Shown here: in pieces, positions 8,539-17,552 of the stretch | How the letters are laid out: the number at the start of each line of letters is the position of its first letter | Position numbering within the stretch: position 1 is the first letter of the stretch | Assembly: GCA_947626565.1 (NCBI GenBank) | Contig: CANQSQ010000009.1 | Coordinates: forward strand, 1-49,224 | Direction: 5' to 3' | Length of the DNA stretch: 49,224 bases | Source of the DNA: an uncultured Bacilli bacterium | Lineage (GTDB): Bacteria > Bacillota_I > Bacilli_A > RF39 > UBA660 | Position numbers and translations under genes: made by a program | Notes under the pieces: generated by a model | Told to the model about the DNA's origin: nothing | Databases searched by the model: none | What the model saw: only the letters and a program-made list of their open reading frames with translations

Positions 8539-11500
8539 ATGGATGAAGGTTTTGATACAACTGATACTGAAACAGATTTTTCAGATAGTTCTGATTTTTC
8601 AGACAGTTCTGATTTTTCCAGTGATGCCTCTTTAGATGAAGATTTTTCTGATGATTTTTCAGACGATGCAATTGAAGAAGACACAGAAGACTTTGTTGAT
8701 GATGCAATTGAAGAAGATACAGAAGATTTTGATGAAGATGTTGAATCAGATGAATTATCAGAAGATGAAGAAGATTTAACTGATGATGAAATAGAGGAGG
8801 ATACTGAAGAAGTCGACGAAGAAACAGAAACTGAAGAAATATCAGAAGACGAAGAAAACTTTGTCGACGACGAAACGGAAGAAGATTCTGAAGGACTAGA
8901 TGAAGAAACAGAAACAGATGAACTATCAGAAGATGAAGAAAATTATGCTGATGATGAAACGGAAGAAGATTCTGAAGGCTTAGATGAAGACACCGAAACA
9001 GATGAGTTACCAGAAGATGAAGAAAATTATACTGACGATGAAACGGAAGAAGATTCTGAAGGCTTAGATGAAGACACTGAAACAGATGAGTTACCAGAAG
9101 ATGAAGAAAATTATACTGACGATGAAACGGAAGAAGAATCTGAAGGTTTAGACGAGGATACAGAATCAGATGAGTTGCCAGAGGATGAAGAGAATTACGC
9201 TGATGACGAAACGGAAGAGGACTCAGAAGAAGGTTTAGCTGAAGACACCGAAACAGATGAATTACCAGAAGATGAAGAAAACTATGCTGATGATGAAACT
9301 GAAGAGGATTCCGAAGGTTTAGATGAGGATACAGAATCAGATGAATTACCAGAAGATGAAGAAAACTATGCTGATGATGAAACTGAAGAAGATTCTGAAG
9401 GACTAGATGAAGACACCGAAACAGATGAGTTACCAGAAGACGAAGAGAATTACACTGATGATGAAACTGAAGAAGATTCTGAAGGACTAGATGAAGACAC
9501 CGAAACAGATGAGTTGCCAGAAGATGAAGAAAACTATGCTGATGATGAGACTGAAGAAGATTCTGAAGGACTAGATGAAGAAACTGAAACAGATGAACTA
9601 TCAGAAGACGAAGAAAAATATGCTGATGACGAAACGGAAGAGGACTCAGAAGGTTTAGCTGAAGACACCGAAACAGATGAACTATCAGAAGACGAAGAAA
9701 ACTATGCTGATGATGAAACTGAAGAAGATTCTGAAGGACTAGATGAAGACACCGAAACAGATGAGTTACCAGAAGACGAAGAGAATTACGCTGATGACGA
9801 AACGGAAGAGGACTCAGAAGGTTTAGACGAGGATACAGAATCAGATGAACTACCAGAGGATGAAGAAAATTATACTGACGATGAAACGGAAGAGGACTCA
9901 GAAGGACTAGATGAAGATACAGACTCTGATGAATTACCAGAAGATGAAAAAAATTATACCGATGACGAGACCGAAGAAGATTCTGAAGGTTTAGCTGAAG
10001 ACACTGAAACAGATGAATTACCAGAGGATGAAGAAAACTATGCTGATGATGAAACTGAAGAAGATTCCGAAGGACTAGATGAAGATACAGACTCTGATGA
10101 ATTACCAGAAGATGAAGAAAATTATACCGATGACGAAACTGCAGAAGATTCTGAAGGTTTAGCTGAAGACACTGAAACAGATGAAACATCTGAAGACGAA
10201 AATATTACTAACAATGAAAACCAAGATGCATCTCAAAAAGAGACAACCGAAGAAAATACTGAAACTAAAGAAAATTCTGAAACTGAACAAAATACCGAAG
10301 TTAAAGAAAACATAAATAGAGAAGTTAATATTCCTGAACATAATGACTTTGTTGACAGTTTAAAAGATGGTGTAAGAACTCCTGAAGAGGTAGCCGAGCA
10401 AGATATAAATAACCTTAAAAATACTAACAATAATACCGATACTAATGATAATTCAAATGATAATTCAAATGGCTTAACCAAAAATACTAACCAAGAATTA
10501 AAAGAAGAATCACAACCTCAAGATATTACTTCCCAAAATCCTCAATTGGTTCCTAATTATCAAAACTTTAATGATTATCCAGAAAGTACCGAAGTTGATA
10601 TTCCTGAACACAATGACTTTGTTGACAGTTTAAAAGATGGCGTAAAAACTCCAGATGAAGTTTCTACTAAAGATAATAATGATTTAAATCCAGATAACAT
10701 TTCTAGTGATGATATAACTAATTCCGAAACAACCAACCAATTTACTGAAGTTAATATTCCTGAACATAATGACTTTATCAGCAAATTAAAAGAGGATGTT
10801 GCTTCACCAGAAACAGGCTCTTTAAGTGATACTAGTAAAATTCAATCCACGGAAGAAACAACTACTAATAATTCTCATCAACCATCAGACATCAAAAACA
10901 TAGTCGACGATATTGGCAATTCGCAACATAGTGATTTTGTTAATGACTTAAAGGCTGGCGTAAAAACTCCAGAAGAACCTACTAATAATCAAAGCTCAAA
11001 TAATATCCCTAAAGAAGATAATCCAAATAACACTAATCTAAATAATAATGTTCTAAATAATAATGTCCAAGATAATAATGTTTCAAATAATCCTAATCCA
11101 AATAATAACGTCGCAAATAACGCTGAACTAAATAAGGCAGTAAAAAAAGAAGGTCTTTTCTCTAAATTAAAAAATTTCCAAATATCTAAGGGAAAATCAG
11201 CAAGTAAACAATCACTTAATACCTCAAATGATATATTTGATGATGATAATCTTCCAAACAACAATATTTCTGAAGATAAACCAACTAACAGTTTCTTACA
11301 AGAGTTAAAAAATAATGTTAGAGATGAAGTTGAAGTTGCTCAAAAAGATGCTAATGATATCTTAAATGGTAAAAATTCATCAGCCCATAATTCAGATGTA
11401 GGTTCAAGAAATAATCATAAAGAAATAGGCGATGACCCTCGTTATGAAGGCTTCTTTGATGAATCAAAACAAAATTTTGATGTCCAATCTATCGAACTAG

Positions 11501-12363
11501 CTGAAGAAGATGGTCCTATTACCGAAACGAGATCAGAAGAAATAAGTGAAGAAGATGGTCCTATTCCTGAAATGATATCAGAAGAAATAAGTGAAGAAGA
11601 AAAAGAACTTTATGAAAATATGAATCCTGATGTCTTATCCTCAATGGATGCTGAAAGTAGAAGAGATTTCCTTATAAAATATCCAAAATACTTAGAAAAA
11701 GATTTTGATGCAACGTTTGACAAAGAATTTGGTGATTATCAATATCCAAAACATCGAGACAGAACCTTACGCGATAGTACCGTTCTAAATACTGAAGAAG
11801 AATTTAAAAGTGCTTTAGGGGACAGATATACAAATGACATTTTAGGTTACCATGATAGTCAAGTAAATCATATCAATGTAGATCAATGTTGCCGTGATTC
11901 AAGATTTTTAAAAACAGTAATTTATCATGAACATATTCATAATAAATCATGCAACGATGTCCATTTAGACGAAGATACTGTAATTAGAAAAAGAGGTATT
12001 TCTATAGATGGAAATGACCGCCAAGTTAACGAAGGCATAACCGAATACTTTACTAAAAAAATGTTAGGTAAAGATTATCCTAAAGGTATGTCTGGATATC
12101 AAAATAATATAGATAGAGCTGAACGTTTAGAAAAATTAATTGGTGAAAAAGAATTAAGAACAGCTTACTTTAACAACAATCCAAATATTTTAGAACGAGC
12201 TATAGATAATCAACTTGGTAAAGGTTACTGGAAAAAATATTCTGAAGCTTGTGATAATTATTTAAATCCTCAATTGGACAAAAGAACCCGTCAATGGTAT
12301 AATAAAAGTGCCGATAAAATATTAGATTTGCTTGAAAAGAGATTGGAGGGATCTAGAAAATGA
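8539..12363 (+). CDS. Giant acidic repeat protein with C-terminal HExxH zinc-peptidase-like domain
   Basis: A 1274-residue protein in three parts. Residues 1-555 are an extremely acidic, repetitive arm with 16 clear 28-residue units (DETEEDSEGLDEDTETDELP-type) plus two degenerate ones before them. Residues about 555-1000 are Asn/Asp-rich and disordered, with four or five copies of an EHNDFVDSLKDGVKTPEEV-like motif. The C-terminal 250 residues look folded and contain HEHIH (1130-1134) followed 30 residues later by NEGITE (1164-1169), the layout of gluzincin metallopeptidases in which the second Glu-containing motif supplies the third zinc ligand. There is no signal peptide, so export, if any, needs another route. 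AAGGAGG precedes the ATG. It sits directly behind the HerA-like ATPase and overlaps the next gene by 4 bases (ATGA). Protease activity is inferred from motifs only. Confidence 0.85.
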   Translation: MDEGFDTTDTETDFSDSSDFSDSSDFSSDASLDEDFSDDFSDDAIEEDTEDFVDDAIEEDTEDFDEDVESDELSEDEEDLTDDEIEEDTEEVDEETETEEISEDEENFVDDETEEDSEGLDEETETDELSEDEENYADDETEEDSEGLDEDTETDELPEDEENYTDDETEEDSEGLDEDTETDELPEDEENYTDDETEEESEGLDEDTESDELPEDEENYADDETEEDSEEGLAEDTETDELPEDEENYADDETEEDSEGLDEDTESDELPEDEENYADDETEEDSEGLDEDTETDELPEDEENYTDDETEEDSEGLDEDTETDELPEDEENYADDETEEDSEGLDEETETDELSEDEEKYADDETEEDSEGLAEDTETDELSEDEENYADDETEEDSEGLDEDTETDELPEDEENYADDETEEDSEGLDEDTESDELPEDEENYTDDETEEDSEGLDEDTDSDELPEDEKNYTDDETEEDSEGLAEDTETDELPEDEENYADDETEEDSEGLDEDTDSDELPEDEENYTDDETAEDSEGLAEDTETDETSEDENITNNENQDASQKETTEENTETKENSETEQNTEVKENINREVNIPEHNDFVDSLKDGVRTPEEVAEQDINNLKNTNNNTDTNDNSNDNSNGLTKNTNQELKEESQPQDITSQNPQLVPNYQNFNDYPESTEVDIPEHNDFVDSLKDGVKTPDEVSTKDNNDLNPDNISSDDITNSETTNQFTEVNIPEHNDFISKLKEDVASPETGSLSDTSKIQSTEETTTNNSHQPSDIKNIVDDIGNSQHSDFVNDLKAGVKTPEEPTNNQSSNNIPKEDNPNNTNLNNNVLNNNVQDNNVSNNPNPNNNVANNAELNKAVKKEGLFSKLKNFQISKGKSASKQSLNTSNDIFDDDNLPNNNISEDKPTNSFLQELKNNVRDEVEVAQKDANDILNGKNSSAHNSDVGSRNNHKEIGDDPRYEGFFDESKQNFDVQSIELAEEDGPITETRSEEISEEDGPIPEMISEEISEEEKELYENMNPDVLSSMDAESRRDFLIKYPKYLEKDFDATFDKEFGDYQYPKHRDRTLRDSTVLNTEEEFKSALGDRYTNDILGYHDSQVNHINVDQCCRDSRFLKTVIYHEHIHNKSCNDVHLDEDTVIRKRGISIDGNDRQVNEGITEYFTKKMLGKDYPKGMSGYQNNIDRAERLEKLIGEKELRTAYFNNNPNILERAIDNQLGKGYWKKYSEACDNYLNPQLDKRTRQWYNKSADKILDLLEKRLEGSRK
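8869..10203 (+). repeat. 84-bp tandem repeat array encoding acidic units
   Basis: Sixteen in-frame units of 84 bp (28 codons); unit 5 has one extra Glu codon and the last is cut to 24 codons. The protein consensus is nearly fixed, but codons vary between synonymous forms (GAA/GAG, GAT/GAC, ACT/ACG/ACC). This shows selection on the peptide rather than only very recent duplication. The repeat keeps the opposite strand free of stops, which creates a long false antisense ORF. Confidence 0.95.
10321..10980 (+). repeat. Four dispersed copies of an EHNDF-SLK-GV-TPEE motif
   Basis: Copies begin at 10321, 10591, 10747 and 10918. The peptide consensus is IPEHNDFVDSLKDGVKTPEE. Spacers between copies are Asn/Asp/Ser-rich and unrelated. 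A weaker fifth copy (NSFLQELKNNV) lies near 11287. This is typical of repeated short binding motifs in a disordered linker. Confidence 0.85.
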
Positions 12364-12872
12364 TTTATACCAAAGAAAATATTATTTCTGAAATTGAAAA
12401 TAAATCAATTCCTTACTTGACCGAAAATATAACTGATAAAAGTTCTAAAGAGGCCATAACCAAAACTTTAAAAGAAGATATTTCAATATTGTTAGACGAA
12501 GAAATAAACTCTATTATAGAAACTAAAGATCCTAATCTTTTAGAATCTTGCATTAAGAAATTTATTGATAACAATATTGAGTTACGTGATTTGCCCGATG
12601 TAAATATAGATGAAAATTATGACCAACTATTTCAATTATCTGGTCGAATCTATAACTTAGCCTTGCAAAGAGCAGAATCTAATACAATTGCAACTGATGA
12701 AAAAGAATACCAAAATCTAAAAAATATGTTAAATGACCTTATTTCCAAAATAAATCAAGAAAATTTAACAGAAGCCAAACAATTGTTATCCGAAACTTTG
12801 GTTGATTTAGACTTTGCCTATGGTAAAACAACTGCCCAAAGTTTTCGTATTTCACATTATACTAAAAATTAA
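12360..12872 (+). CDS. Small helical hypothetical protein
   Basis: A 170-residue, soluble, predominantly alpha-helical protein without recognised motifs. Its ATG overlaps the preceding stop in ATGA, and GGAGGG lies about 9 bases before it, so it is translationally coupled to the acidic peptidase-like protein. The C-terminal half alternates charged and Leu/Ile residues in a way suited to a coiled coil. The stoichiometric linkage suggests a partner or chaperone of that protein (inference). Confidence 0.8.
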   Translation: MIYTKENIISEIENKSIPYLTENITDKSSKEAITKTLKEDISILLDEEINSIIETKDPNLLESCIKKFIDNNIELRDLPDVNIDENYDQLFQLSGRIYNLALQRAESNTIATDEKEYQNLKNMLNDLISKINQENLTEAKQLLSETLVDLDFAYGKTTAQSFRISHYTKN

Positions 12873-12886
12873 TAAGAAAGGAGAAT

Positions 12887-12901
12887 GTTAGAAAATCTAA
12901 C
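12887..12901 (+). promoter_or_regulatory. Hairpin between ribosome binding site and SPFH start
   Basis: GTTAGA-AAA-TCTAAC is a perfect 6-pair hairpin directly after AAAGGAG (12877-12883). Folding it brings the ribosome binding site closer to the candidate starts GTG 12906 and ATG 12915. Functional meaning is speculative. Confidence 0.35.
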
Positions 12902-12914
12902 AGAAGTGTATAAT

Positions 12915-14045
12915 ATGGAAGTATATAGTGTAATAAAAAATGATCGCCCAACTGATGAAATATTTTGGCAATTTACTGGTGAAGATTTTAATACCAATAG
13001 CCAATTAATTGTTCAAGAATCTGAAGAAGCCTTATTTGTTAAAGATGGTATCGTAGTGGCAACCTTTGGTCCTGGTAGACATAATCTAACTACAGCTAAT
13101 TTACCATTCATTGAATCAATAAGAAAAAAATTTACAGGTGGTGTATCTCCATTTAGTTGTAAGGTTTATTTTATTGATAAAGCTGCTAAACTAGAATTAA
13201 AATGGGGAACAGACTCACCAATTCAAATGCGTGATGCTGAATTTGGCTTTGCCGTTGGTGTCCGTGCTAGAGGTAGTTACACTCTTCAAGTAGAAGATTC
13301 TAAAAAATTATACATTAAGATGATTGGTAATATTCCTGTTTTTACCGTTGATGTTATTAATGATAATTTTAGATCTGCTTTTCAACAAAAAATAAAAAAT
13401 GCTCTAGCTAACGTAATGAAAGAACAAAAATTAACTATTCTAGATATGAATAATGAACTTGATAATTTAAGTGAACTTATTTTCCCTAAAATTCAAGAAA
13501 TTCTTTCAGAATATGGTTTAAGATTAGTTAATTTCTATATTTCAGATATTTCTATTCCTGAAAATGATCCAAATTATGCTCAAATAAATCAATTCTATGT
13601 TGATAAGGCTAGTATTAAGATTCAAGGCAATGACTATAATCGTCTAAAAGCTAATGAATTATTAAAAGATATAGCTAATAATCCTGGAGCTGGTGGTGTA
13701 GCTGCTGCTGGTGCTGGACTTGGAATGGGCATGGCTTCAAGTGGTATATTTAACAATCTAGCTGCTCAAGCTTTTGCTCCAATGCAAGATCAAAATATTG
13801 CTCCAGCTCCTGCTCAACAACCTCAAGCTCGTACTTCAAGATTTGCTCCTAAAAAAGAAGAAGCCCCAACTTCAAATGCAACTATTAAATGTCCAAATTG
13901 TGGTAGTGAAGTACCTGAAAACAGTAAATTCTGTTTAGAATGTGGTACTAAAATGGCTACTGAATGGCAATGTAAGAATTGTGGCGAAATGGTACCTGCT
14001 AATGCCAAATTTTGTGGAAATTGTGGCTCAAGGAGGGAAGATTAA
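12915..14045 (+). CDS. SPFH-domain protein with C-terminal double zinc ribbon (YdjI/COG4260 type)
   Basis: A 376-residue member of the SPFH (stomatin/prohibitin/flotillin) group called virion core protein or YdjI-like. The N-terminus MEVYSVIKNDRPTDEIFW, followed by QLIVQESEEALFVKDG and FGPGRHNL, matches the family. The SPFH fold covers about residues 20-240, and a Gly/Ala-rich linker follows (about 245-315). Two zinc ribbons with CPNCG/CLECG and CKNCG/CGNCG lie at about 325-376. The ATG at 12915 is preferred. An in-frame ATG at 12885 is only 1 base from AAAGGAG, too close to be used, and GTG 12906 is the other option. SPFH proteins form membrane-associated ring or cage assemblies, and Bacillus YdjI acts with membrane-stress proteins. 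The gene lies in the HerA operon, and its stop overlaps the next start (TAATG). Confidence 0.85.
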   Translation: MEVYSVIKNDRPTDEIFWQFTGEDFNTNSQLIVQESEEALFVKDGIVVATFGPGRHNLTTANLPFIESIRKKFTGGVSPFSCKVYFIDKAAKLELKWGTDSPIQMRDAEFGFAVGVRARGSYTLQVEDSKKLYIKMIGNIPVFTVDVINDNFRSAFQQKIKNALANVMKEQKLTILDMNNELDNLSELIFPKIQEILSEYGLRLVNFYISDISIPENDPNYAQINQFYVDKASIKIQGNDYNRLKANELLKDIANNPGAGGVAAAGAGLGMGMASSGIFNNLAAQAFAPMQDQNIAPAPAQQPQARTSRFAPKKEEAPTSNATIKCPNCGSEVPENSKFCLECGTKMATEWQCKNCGEMVPANAKFCGNCGSRRED

Positions 14046-14716
14046 TGAAATTTACTAAGTCAAACAAAAATCTATTTATCATCACTGCTATTATGCTTTT
14101 TGTTATTTTTAATATTTGTTACTTTTTATTCATTCATGATTTAACAGCTTCCAGAATTATTAACATCATAGGTATTAATGTTGCCTTAATTTGTTACTTA
14201 GCTTGTTCTGTTATGACTGGAGAAGGTCAAGAGAATAAATTTTTATCCTATACTAAAATGCCTTATGCTTTAGGCTATTTAAGTATAACTGCTATTATAA
14301 GTAATATTTTAATTATTCTAAATTTACAAGGCTTTAAATTATCTCTTGCTTTTCAAATTGTTGCCTTTGCTATATTTATTATTCTAATTGCTACTAACAA
14401 AATGGCTGATAACGTTAGTGAAGCAGATACTAAAGAGGTTAAACAAAAATATAATCCTATTAAAGAAATTTCAACTAAATTAGATTATTGCATGAAACTA
14501 GTTGAAAATGACCGTAAGTTATACAAACAAATTGAAGAAGCTTATGATAGTGTTAAAAGTGCTAATTTAAATGCTACTGGTACTGAAGATATAGATTCTC
14601 ACATCATGAGCTTAGCTGAAAGAATAGAAAAAGATATTTCTAATGAAAACTTTGCAGAAATTCCTGCTAAGGTAGATGCTATTAAAAAAGAAATCTTAAA
14701 GCGTAATCATAATTAA
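14045..14716 (+). CDS. Four-helix membrane protein with cytoplasmic coiled coil
   Basis: A 223-residue membrane protein. Four hydrophobic segments fall in about residues 10-120. A charged helical region then runs to the end (about 125-223), with heptad-like spacing after TKLDYCMKLVEND. The ATG at 14045 is chosen because AAGGAGGGA lies 7 bases before it and the start overlaps the SPFH stop by one base. An upstream in-frame ATG at 14012 lies inside the zinc-ribbon coding sequence and has no site. It is the last gene of the operon and may anchor the SPFH protein at the membrane (inference). Confidence 0.8.
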   Translation: MKFTKSNKNLFIITAIMLFVIFNICYFLFIHDLTASRIINIIGINVALICYLACSVMTGEGQENKFLSYTKMPYALGYLSITAIISNILIILNLQGFKLSLAFQIVAFAIFIILIATNKMADNVSEADTKEVKQKYNPIKEISTKLDYCMKLVENDRKLYKQIEEAYDSVKSANLNATGTEDIDSHIMSLAERIEKDISNENFAEIPAKVDAIKKEILKRNHN

Positions 14717-14719
14717 AAA

Positions 14720-14746
14720 AACATTAGCTTAACATACTAATGTTTT
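14720..14746 (+). terminator. First hairpin after the HerA/SPFH operon
   Basis: AACATTAG and CTAATGTT form an 8-pair stem with a 9-base loop and a TTTT start of tail. It is weaker than the terminator that follows at 14762. Confidence 0.55.
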
Positions 14747-14761
14747 CCAAATTGAAATTTT

Positions 14762-14789
14762 AACCGCACCACTAGGTACGGTTTTTTTT
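14762..14789 (+). terminator. Main terminator of the HerA/SPFH operon
   Basis: AACCG and CGGTT enclose an inner ACC/GGT pair with one mismatch, followed by a run of eight T. It is a good intrinsic terminator. Confidence 0.8.
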
Positions 14790-14793
14790 GTAC

Positions 14794-14820
14794 CAAAAAA
14801 AAGCCTAGTCAAAGGCTCTT
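14794..14820 (-). terminator. Terminator of the reverse-strand XRE operon
   Basis: On the reverse strand, AGCCT-TTGACT-AGGCT is followed by a run of T. It lies just after the stop of the basic hypothetical protein and faces the HerA operon terminator. Confidence 0.8.
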
Positions 14821-14838
14821 GTATATAAATATTCACTA

Positions 14839-15342
14839 CTACGGACAATCACTATCTAATTTTCTTATTTCTGCTTCAATTTCATTTATTATTTCTCTAA
14901 AAATAATATCACTTCTATAAATTTCTATTTTTTTCATTAAATCTTGAAAATAATCTTGAGCCATAGTAATATCATTAAAATTTCTTTCTAGTAAATGTTT
15001 TCCTATAACCTCATTAATTTTAATATTTAAATAAACTTTATATTCGTTTTCTAATGAGTTAACAACTCCTGTTTTCTTTAAAACATCTTGGTATAAATTA
15101 ATATAAAAAATAATATTATTCTTTTCAATACTTTTTAAATCAATAATTTTTCTTTCTTTAATAACGCCCTTAATTAAATTTTTTCGCTGCTCTTTCTTTA
15201 CTATCCATTTTTGTCCTAAACTTTTTTTCTTTTTACTAGAACCTTGTTTTATCTGTTCTTGAATCTTTTTTTCTCTTAGAAATTCTAAAACCATTTTCTT
15301 TTTGATAATTTTTTCAAGTATTAATTGTTGCTTAGAATTCAT
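14839..15342 (-). CDS. Basic helical hypothetical protein
   Basis: A 167-residue Lys-rich protein with no recognised domain. The N-terminal 60 residues are strongly basic (KKKK clusters), suggesting nucleic-acid or membrane contact. The rest looks helical. AAGGAG precedes the ATG on the reverse strand. It lies 44 bases downstream of the XRE regulator in the same direction and ends at its own terminator, so the two probably form a two-gene operon. It might be the effector controlled by that regulator (inference). Confidence 0.7.
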   Translation of the reverse strand: MNSKQQLILEKIIKKKMVLEFLREKKIQEQIKQGSSKKKKSLGQKWIVKKEQRKNLIKGVIKERKIIDLKSIEKNNIIFYINLYQDVLKKTGVVNSLENEYKVYLNIKINEVIGKHLLERNFNDITMAQDYFQDLMKKIEIYRSDIIFREIINEIEAEIRKLDSDCP

Positions 15343-15386
15343 ATTTTCTCCTTAAAAAAGTTTTATATGATAAGGTGTTTTATAAT

Positions 15387-15626
15387 CTATTTATTTTTAT
15401 AATCGATAATATCCGTTGGTTTACAATTTAAATAATCACAAAATCTTGCTAAAACATAAATGTCAATCTTAGTAGTTGTTCCTTTGCAAAATCTTTGAAT
15501 AACTTTAAAATCTGTTTCTGTATCACGCATCAATTTATTTTTACTAATGCCTTTATTTTGCAGTAATTGTTCTAATTTGAAAATATATTCGCCTTTACCA
15601 ATCCGCAGCCTTGTAAATTTTTTCAT
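15387..15626 (-). CDS. XRE/Cro-CI family HTH regulator
   Basis: A 79-residue DNA-binding protein, essentially one Cro/CI-type helix-turn-helix domain. The region LEQLLQNKGISKNKLMRDT is the first half of the HTH. KIDIYVLARFCDYLNCKPTDII is the characteristic end of small Bacilli regulators of this family (YozG-like). AGGTGAG lies just before the ATG. It is read away from tgt, so the 298-base region between them holds divergent control elements. No ligand domain is present. Confidence 0.85.
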   Translation of the reverse strand: MKKFTRLRIGKGEYIFKLEQLLQNKGISKNKLMRDTETDFKVIQRFCKGTTTKIDIYVLARFCDYLNCKPTDIIDYKNK

Positions 15627-15652
15627 AAACTCACCTTATCTATAAAAAATTC

Positions 15653-15714
15653 TACCAAGATACCATGCTGATTAACTACTGGCTAATAAACCAGTACCTT
15701 TAAAATCTTTGGTA
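15653..15714. promoter_or_regulatory. Possible operator region upstream of the XRE gene
   Basis: TACCAAGAT (from about 15653) and ATCTTTGGTA (ending about 15714) form an inverted pair with one extra base. Between them is a 5-pair hairpin, ACTGG...CCAGT. It lies directly upstream of the XRE regulator and is a candidate autoregulatory site. Confidence 0.3.
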
Positions 15715-15763
15715 TACTTATTATTCACAAACAGATTAGTTTTTATACCTAAATAAGTGTTTT

Positions 15764-15792
15764 TTGACTTTAAAGATAAATTTCGTTATAAT
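15764..15792 (+). promoter_or_regulatory. Sigma-A promoter of tgt
   Basis: TTGACT (15764-15769), 17-base spacer, and a perfect TATAAT (15787-15792). It gives a leader of about 125 bases before the tgt ATG. Confidence 0.85.
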
Positions 15793-15846
15793 AACGATGT
15801 AGAAATTTTAAAGAAGAAAAAATTTTTAAGTAAATATTTAATAAAA

Positions 15847-17071
<1,225 letters not shown>

Positions 17072-17073
<2 letters not shown>

Positions 17074-17437
17074 ATATGTAAAAAATTGGTAAATTGTTAT
17101 TGGAAGTAGGAATATTTGTTTGGGCTGCAACCATAGAAGTACTATTACTAACATTGTTATTACTTATGTTGTTGCTATTATTATTCATATTAGCATTAGT
17201 ATTAGAATTAGTATTAGTATCAGGCATAGCCATTTGTGAAGCAATTCTTAGCATTGTTTTTGCATTACGTAAAATTGGTTTTACTTGATAAACTATGGGA
17301 ATTGCTTGATTTATAACCCCTAATGTTTTTTGCGTTCCATCTAAAATTCCACCCCAATTTATACTTTTCGCAATACCAATTCCTCTTGACAATCCAAGAC
17401 CTCTTGCAAAAAGCCCTGGATTTGCATACGGATACAT
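17072..17437 (-). CDS. VrrA/YqfQ-like small protein with Asn-rich tail
   Basis: A 121-residue protein. The N-terminus YPYANPGLFARGLG and the central region LGVINQAIPIVYQVKPILRN resemble the VrrA/YqfQ family of Bacilli. The next 40 residues are an Asn/Ser/Thr low-complexity tract encoded by AAT/ACT-type triplets. The family has been linked to spore or surface structures, but its role is uncertain. AGAGGTGGG precedes the ATG on the reverse strand, and the gene has its own promoter at 17455-17483. Assignment is by resemblance only. Confidence 0.6.
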
Positions 17438-17454
17438 ATCCCACCTCTTAATAT

Positions 17455-17483
17455 ATTGTATGTCAACAAAGATAAAAAGTTAA
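17455..17483 (-). promoter_or_regulatory. Promoter of the VrrA/YqfQ-like gene
   Basis: Read on the reverse strand: -35 TTAACT (17478-17483), 17-base spacer, and -10 TACAAT (17455-17460). Confidence 0.55.
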
Positions 17484-17511
17484 ATAATGTATTTCAAAAA
17501 AAATAATCATA

Positions 17512-17520
17512 TGATACAAT
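17512..17520 (+). promoter_or_regulatory. Extended -10 promoter of the pilC/prepilin peptidase operon
   Basis: TGA followed by TACAAT (17515-17520), about 32 bases before the ATG. It is divergent from the reverse promoter at 17455-17483. Confidence 0.55.
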
Positions 17521-17552
17521 TATAAGAGAATAATAGAATAAGGAGGAGAAAC

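Noticed and set aside
8537-10189. 550-codon open frame on the reverse strand, rich in His, Leu and Phe
   Set aside because: It is the shadow of the 84-bp acidic repeats. The Glu/Asp codons of the forward gene read as Leu/Phe/Ile/Val and related codons on the other strand without stops. There is no ribosome binding site, and the forward product is strongly conserved between units.
8869-10203. Possible CRISPR array
   Set aside because: The repeats are 84 bp, contiguous without unique spacers, and keep one reading frame with a conserved peptide. They are protein-coding tandem repeats.
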